Source of the DNA: Vibrio campbellii CAIM 519 = NBRC 15631 = ATCC 25920
Lineage (GTDB): Bacteria; Pseudomonadota; Gammaproteobacteria; Enterobacterales; Vibrionaceae
Length of the DNA stretch: 64,000 nt
Assembly (NCBI RefSeq): GCF_002163755.1
Contig: NZ_CP015865.1
Location: forward strand, 10,480 to 74,479
Direction of reading: 5' to 3'
Of this stretch, positions 58,924-64,000 are shown piece by piece. Within the stretch, counting starts at the first letter, position 1; each line of letters begins with the position of its first letter. A program made the position numbers and the translations under genes. Below the pieces are notes generated by a model. The model was given only the letters and a program-made list of their open reading frames with translations, did not search any database and had not been told where the DNA came from.

Positions 58924-61451
58924 TTAAATGCAGCTAATTGTTATCTGCTTCACTCCAGAGGCGATGTTATTACTAGGCTTGATGGCGGTTGAAAGATTGA
59001 AAGTTGCGAGGCATTTTTGTGTATCACTACTTCCCCATTTTACTTTCAAACTACCTTTTTCTGGTACACCACTGAGGTATAGATTACCCTCATCACCGAC
59101 AATACTAGTCTTTTTCGTATTTTCATTAATGGATGCGATTGCACCAAATGGAACAAAATGATCGCCATATTTCAAGGTCATAAGTACACGATTACCGACG
59201 CTAGTGTTGTATTTCGCTCGAACAACAGCACCAGCCGATGGAATAACAGTTTTGGTGTTCCCTTCCAATTCCACGTCACTTTGAAGTGACTCAGGCTCTA
59301 AACTTAAGCGCGTAGACGTGTATGGGGTTAGATAAGGTACAATTGTGTAACCACGCCAGTCGGTACGGACTCCGTTATTATTTTTTACCTTGACATTAGA
59401 AGCTTCAGGAGCCTCAATAAGTGCGACTGCGGACATTTCACCGGGAATTGAATGGCCAAATGTCAAACCTTTATCATGCAATATCATTGCACCTTTTACA
59501 CCGTAGTTGAAACGGTGATGACCACCGTTGTTGCTGTAGCCAGCGTCAATCTCTCCATAAGTCCCCTTATATCTACCATTAATCGAGCTGATGTTGTTTT
59601 CATTATGGTTTACGAGACTTTGATTGAGGCTGTATGACAGATTATTGTCCTCAAGTGCTGTACCGCTTAAGACCATATTGCTATACATATTACCGTGTAA
59701 ATCATTACTTAAGTTAGTGCCAATATAGGCATTCGCTTTTTTCAAAGAGAGCGGCATACTGAGGTTCACCAGTAGCTGTTGTTCGTTACTAATATCTTGA
59801 TTCAAGTTATCTGTATATGTATACGTCAGATTTAAATTAATATCGTTGAAAATTGAATGGTGGTAGCCAAATGTAAAATTTCGCTCATACCCTTTTTCTT
59901 CCCAATAGTCTTGTTGATAACCAGAAAAAGAGATCGAACCCCACTTTCCATCCATAAGGCTTTGTGAATAATTTACGTTCAACCTACTACGCTTATTTTG
60001 TAACGACTAACAAATGAACCATTATTGTAATCATAGTAATCAGCGGCTTCTTTAAAAGTGAAGAATCCGTTAGTAGCATAACGTTGGCCAACTAAAGTAA
60101 ACGTGGCGTTTGTCGTATCAATATGTTTTGAGTATCTAAATTGGTAAGATTGTCCGCTAAAGTGGATAGAGCTATTCTCTATATTATCTATCGATGTTAT
60201 TGCTTGACTTGTATCTAAAGAGAAGGAACCAAAATCCCCCAAATTAAGGCCAACTCCGATCGAAAAACATCATTAATGCTAGATAGCTGAAAACCACCAT
60301 TAACTGTAATATTATTTGACAAACCATAGGCTAAAGTTTCCTGTAAGAAAAAAGGTTCCACCCCATTATTATTTGATGTTCTATATTGGCCGATGGTAAG
60401 CCCGTATTTAAATCTATCTTCACGAAGCATGAATGGTAACTGGAGAAGGGCTGTTTAAAAGAACGGGTTGAACCATCTGATTCGGTTATAGTGACGTCAA
60501 GGTCACCACCAAATGAAGTTGGATAAAGATCATCAATAATAAAAGCCCCCGGCGGGACGTATACTTGATAAATAAGGCTACCGTTCTGTCTAATAGATAC
60601 TTGAGCATTACTGTTGGCTATTCCCTTAACCGTAGGGGCAAAACCTCGTTGGTTCTCGGGGAGCATTTTTTCATCTGACATCACTTGTATGCCACGAAAT
60701 TGCAAGCTTTCAAATACCTCCGATGATGTATACCTATCTCCAGCAATAAATTGACCTTTTATCGATTGAAGATCATGTTGAGCATATGTATTTATCGAAT
60801 CTAGCTTTTTGTTATCATCGGTATTGTTCCAACACTATAATTGCGTAGTCGCCATCCACCGAAGTTAGCTCCAGATCGTAAATTTAAGTAACTATCTGAA
60901 TAACCGTGGTTTTGTGCACCAACAAAGTTATAGTCCAGTATTAAAGAGGGGATACCGTCATCCCACAGGTCCGGAGATGTCTCGTTTCTCGAGAATTCAT
61001 TTACGTAGGCCTGTGGCACCGAAACTTTAAGTATTTGACGTGAAAAATCAAAATTGGTGCTAGACATTGGAAAGTAGTGCGGCAGATCTGTAATAGTATT
61101 CTTATCTGGGACACCTATCAGTTTTGAAGAGGAGTTGACTTGAACGCCCCATTCTTTAAGCTGAGCAAGAGATATCTCAGGTGAGAGACTACCAGCTTCA
61201 TCGCTAACAAAATTCATTTCCAACATACTGTCTTTAAGCTCACCGTTAATGTAAACATCAACAGTATATCTTCCTGGTAGCTGATAACCACGGGAAGAAA
61301 ATAAAGAAAGATCCATAGAGTTAGTAGTTGGGCTATCAATTTCCAAAGCGTTAGGATTAAAAAATATTTCTTCAGCTACACTTTTATGACTACAAGGTAT
61401 AACCATTAAAGCCACTAAAAAGTTAGATACTTTAAACAATTTGATTACCAA
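58924..61451 (-). pseudogene. Fimbrial outer-membrane usher (multiply frameshifted)
   Basis: The total span (842 codons) is normal for a usher. The parts read in order: signal/N-domain (61451: SVAEEIFFNPNALEIDSPTT), ...NYSV, ...NNTDDNKKLDSINTYAQHD, barrel strands (GGDLDVTITESDGSTRSFKQ), MLREDRFKYGLTIGQYRTSN, GVGLNLGDFGSFSLDTSQAI, NVNYSQSLMDGKWGSISFSG and the C-domain (YLSGVPEKGSLKVKWG). Four breaks near 60820, 60440, 60255 and 59995 are each restored by adding one base in a T or A run. Without that the protein is non-functional. It sits between chaperone and tip-protein genes. Confidence 0.85.
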
Positions 61452-61575
61452 TTATATGATGAGAATAAAATTACGAATTTTTATTTTATATGATTAATTT
61501 ATTTCAATTTATTCATGGTATATACTAACTTTTACTAATTCCAACAAATTCGTTAATATATTGCAAGTTACCTTA

Positions 61576-62209
61576 TCACCTTGTATTGACGCTGGCACAT
61601 GATAATAGGCCGCTTCCTTGAGGTGGCACCATTACATGAGTAGTTGATACATCTGTATCACCTAATTTCATAGAGTAAAAGGATATATAATATGGTGTTG
61701 GATTTTTTACTTCTATTTGGTCAACTGAACGATGGAATGAAACTGATTCAAAATCTTCTTCATTAGGTCTTTTGATGCCTTCAGGCCTATAAAAAAGCTT
61801 TATTCGATTTTTGATAGCAATTTGCAGGACATTCTTTTCTCCTTTTACTGAAGCAGGAATTGACTTAACGTTCACCCCAATACACAGATTCTCTATTTTC
61901 CTGGAAGTTTTCACCGGTGCGGATTATGCGCACTAGGTTCTCTTCTCCCCATCCAGACGAAACAAAGGTGGGGTAATAAGAAAAGGTGGCTTAACTGTAC
62001 CCTTTTTATTTCCAGTTTCTCCGCTTGTGTCTACCCAAGACTGAATTAGAAAGGCTTAGTGTCGTTGTTCGTTACCGAAAGAGACTCTTCACGCTTCTCC
62101 CCGTGAAAACCACACGAGTTCCGCCAATAACTACACCGGCACAAACATCGCTAACTTGAATCCAGATTAAAAGGATTAAACAAAGTATATTAATCTTATT
62201 TAATTTCAT
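61576..62209 (-). pseudogene. Fimbrial periplasmic chaperone (multiply frameshifted)
   Basis: The ATG at 62209 starts a signal peptide (MKLNKINILCLILLIWIQVS). The segments GVVIGGTRVVF, EESLSVTNNDTKPF, IQSWVDTSGETGNKKGTVKP and NVKSIPASVKGEKNVLQIAI follow in different frames, together making a PapD/FimC-like chaperone with IKNRIKLFYRPEG in the second domain. At least three indels break it. The C-terminal domain survives as an open frame (61914-61576). It precedes the usher in the operon. Confidence 0.8.
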
Positions 62210-62382
62210 AATTACCCCTAGAATATGCTTATACTTAATAAAAATTAAGCAATTTTAAATATGATTCACATAAACGAAATTTATCTATAACTTGAGAGTA
62301 TTGTTTAGACAGAATCAATAGGAGATTGGCATTCTTATAAAGTTTTATAAGAATGCCCGAGTTTCAAAATATTATTAAATAC

Positions 62383-62909
62383 TTAGTCGTAATTAACCGT
62401 GAAATGGCTAGTTGCATTGGCAATGCCCGGGGTAACTGTGTCTAATGTTTTTTGGTACTTGGCGATGTAATTAATCGATACTTCATTAGTATTAGGGTCC
62501 ACATCATGTTCTACTAGAGTAGAGGTATCATTGAATGACACTTGAGTTCCATCTGCCTCTTCAATTCTAATACCTACTCCTTCAGCACCACCTACATCTA
62601 AGCCTAAAAGTTTGAATTGTTAGGATCCATAGTACCATCGAAATTAATTCTAACGTGCGAAGTACTTGCCGAACATTGTTTCAGAGTGATATTAAATTGC
62701 GCAGAACTTGATGTCGAACCAACTGCATCGAAAGAATGGATACTAGGTGTACCTAAATCTACGGTTATATTATTATTAGCGATTCACATTACATGTAGTA
62801 TCTTTTTAACTCACCAATAAAAATTAACAGTACCATCTGAAGCATGTGCAACGTTTCACACCCGAGATTAATAAACTTGCCAATGTTACTGCAAAAGTGG
62901 ATTTTTCAT
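62383..62909 (-). pseudogene. Fimbrial major subunit (multiply frameshifted)
   Basis: From an ATG at 62909 the frames join as MKKSTFAVTLASLLISG (signal peptide, needing one A), DGTVNF, GELK...CNVN..NNNITVDLGTPS, HSFDAVGSTSSAQFNITLKQ, VGGAEGVGIRIEEADGTQVS and finally GIANATSHFTVNYD ending at 62383. This is a typical type-1-like pilin of about 175 residues. Several one-base indels, again mainly in A/T runs, interrupt it. It is the promoter-proximal gene of the operon. The intact C-terminal strand pairs with that of the tip subunit. Confidence 0.78.
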
Positions 62910-63329
62910 TTTATAGTCCAAAAATTGAATATTATATTGAAACGTTTATTTTAAATAACGAAAGAAAATATATAAAAAACTGAACCACCTATCAACAAAA
63001 ATATCATTTTATAAAATAAAATAATATAAAACCGATAGTTTCATGGGACCTGAAAACTTTAATCACATGATTTTGAGATCATCATAATTAGATATTAAAC
63101 TTTAATTTAGATCATCAAACCAGCAAGCAGGATGATTAAAAATCAATGCAAAAATCAAAAAAATTACCTTTAAAAATCAATGTTTTATACTGCACTTCCT
63201 GCTATGGGTGTTATTTATTAATTATGATTATCATAGCCCTAATTAAAGAAATAAAAGTCGATAATGATTGAAATATTTAAGGGTAAGAATCAATTAATAC
63301 ATTAGTGTACCAAAATTTATATAACAAAA
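62910..63329. other. AT-rich upstream stretch of the fimbrial operon
   Basis: About 420 bp of very AT-rich sequence with no gene. It probably contains the fimbrial promoter. The IS6-type terminal repeat begins at its right end. Confidence 0.5.
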
Positions 63330-63331
63330 GA

Positions 63332-64000
63332 TCTTGTTGCAAAAATTGAAGGTTTTCTACGGTACCTATCTAAACACCTCTTTTCATGTGTAAATATCCG
63401 AGGATATTTAAGCCTTCATTGAGGAAGGCGGATTTCTCCTAAACCCCGGTTTCAGACCTTGAATCCGTCGGTGGCTTCGCTAAGCTTTTTGATGAGAGCA
63501 TGGTCAGATTCAATGTCATTGTTGACATATTACACTTACCGATGTTCTATATCTTGCTGTAATTGGCCTTCACGCTTGAAGCGAGTTTTTATCGGTATTT
63601 AATGCATTGGGATGAAAGGAAGCTTTGTCGCGACGTGAGCTGGGTTTAAGAAATTGATAAGCAGGCTCTTTATTACGCATATAAGAGAAGAAGAATTCTA
63701 CCGTTGCCCACGTTTATTGTTGGCTTGGTAGAGATAATGCCATTTACCTTTCACCCTGACGTAAGTTTCATCAAGCTGTTAGGAAGAATCGACACGAGTG
63801 AATTGATATAGCGGCGTAAATTCTTATATAGGTGGGGCCCATAGTGAATAAACCAACGTTAAATCGTCGAGCGATTCACAAATACACCGCGTTCGGCCAG
63901 CATATCACTGAGGTTTGCGTAGCTCATTGCGGTAGTGCCATACCACCGCACACACCATAAGATCAGTTCAGGGGTGAAATGTCGCCATTTGAATTCAGAC
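63332..64000 (-). mobile_element. Degenerate IS6-family insertion sequence (truncated at window edge)
   Basis: Near 63332-63344 a TCTTGTTGCAAAA word matches the IS6-type terminal inverted repeat. On the minus strand, segments read SEFKWRHFTPELILWCVRWY, SYANLSDMLAERGVFVNRST, RWFIHYG, and further downstream the conserved IS6 transposase pieces in shifting frames. Stop codons and indels show that the transposase is inactive. The other end lies outside the window. Confidence 0.75.

Overview
The window looks like part of a large accessory replicon (plasmid or plasmid-like island) from a Vibrio-type gammaproteobacterium. The evidence is internal: about 120-bp attC sites of the VCR/VXR type seen in Vibrio superintegrons, a Rep_3-type iteron origin, a plasmid ParA/ParB pair, a ColE2-type replication protein, several serine resolvases, a toxin-antitoxin pair, a LexA-controlled umuDC operon, and a Xer/dif-like site close to known Vibrio dif sequences. 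No rRNA, tRNA or CRISPR array was seen.

Layout. 0-8.3 kb: a partial MDR oxidoreductase with divergent LysR regulator, a non-coding stretch with a cer/dif-like site, a polymorphic-toxin-like gene with its likely immunity gene, two unknown genes, and an AraC regulator divergent from a SIS-domain protein. 8.4-11.3 kb: integron-type cassette array A (minus strand, no integrase). 11.3-25.3 kb: EamA transporter with AraC regulator, resolvase, Phd/ParE pair, second resolvase, iteron origin and Rep, a small module (basic peptide, membrane ATPase, secreted protein, frameshifted membrane hydrolase), LysE exporter with MocR regulator, and a Sel1-repeat protein between two chimeric parB/hydrolase repeat remnants. 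25.3-27.6 kb: cassette array B (plus strand), with the same leader and trailer as array A but different cassettes. 27.7-31.8 kb: parB, parA, umuC, umuD.

32-50.7 kb is the most interesting part. A long minus-strand locus encodes a short RfaH/NusG-like antiterminator, a DUF2235 lipase-like protein with an overlapping membrane-anchored partner, a GH108 muramidase-like protein the size of the typhoid-toxin release factor TtsA, a Vps62/beta-rich (possible pore-former) protein, an aegerolysin, a MACPF-like protein and a PI-PLC-like protein. It is preceded by a ColE2-type rep gene, a dif-like site and a three-gene alpha-pore-forming toxin operon of the AhlABC/SmhABC type. None of these toxin-like proteins shows a signal peptide, and several genes are separated by hairpin terminators. 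My working model is a multi-component anti-eukaryotic membrane-attack locus with dedicated antitermination and muramidase-mediated release; this is inference.

51-64 kb: a LruC/GEVED surface protein and a lipoprotein behind a Fur-box-like palindrome, duplicated serine recombinases, a chaperone-like gene, then a complete chaperone-usher fimbrial operon (pilin, chaperone, usher, tip protein). All four fimbrial genes are broken by single-base indels, mostly in short homopolymers. A degenerate IS6-family element runs off the right edge.
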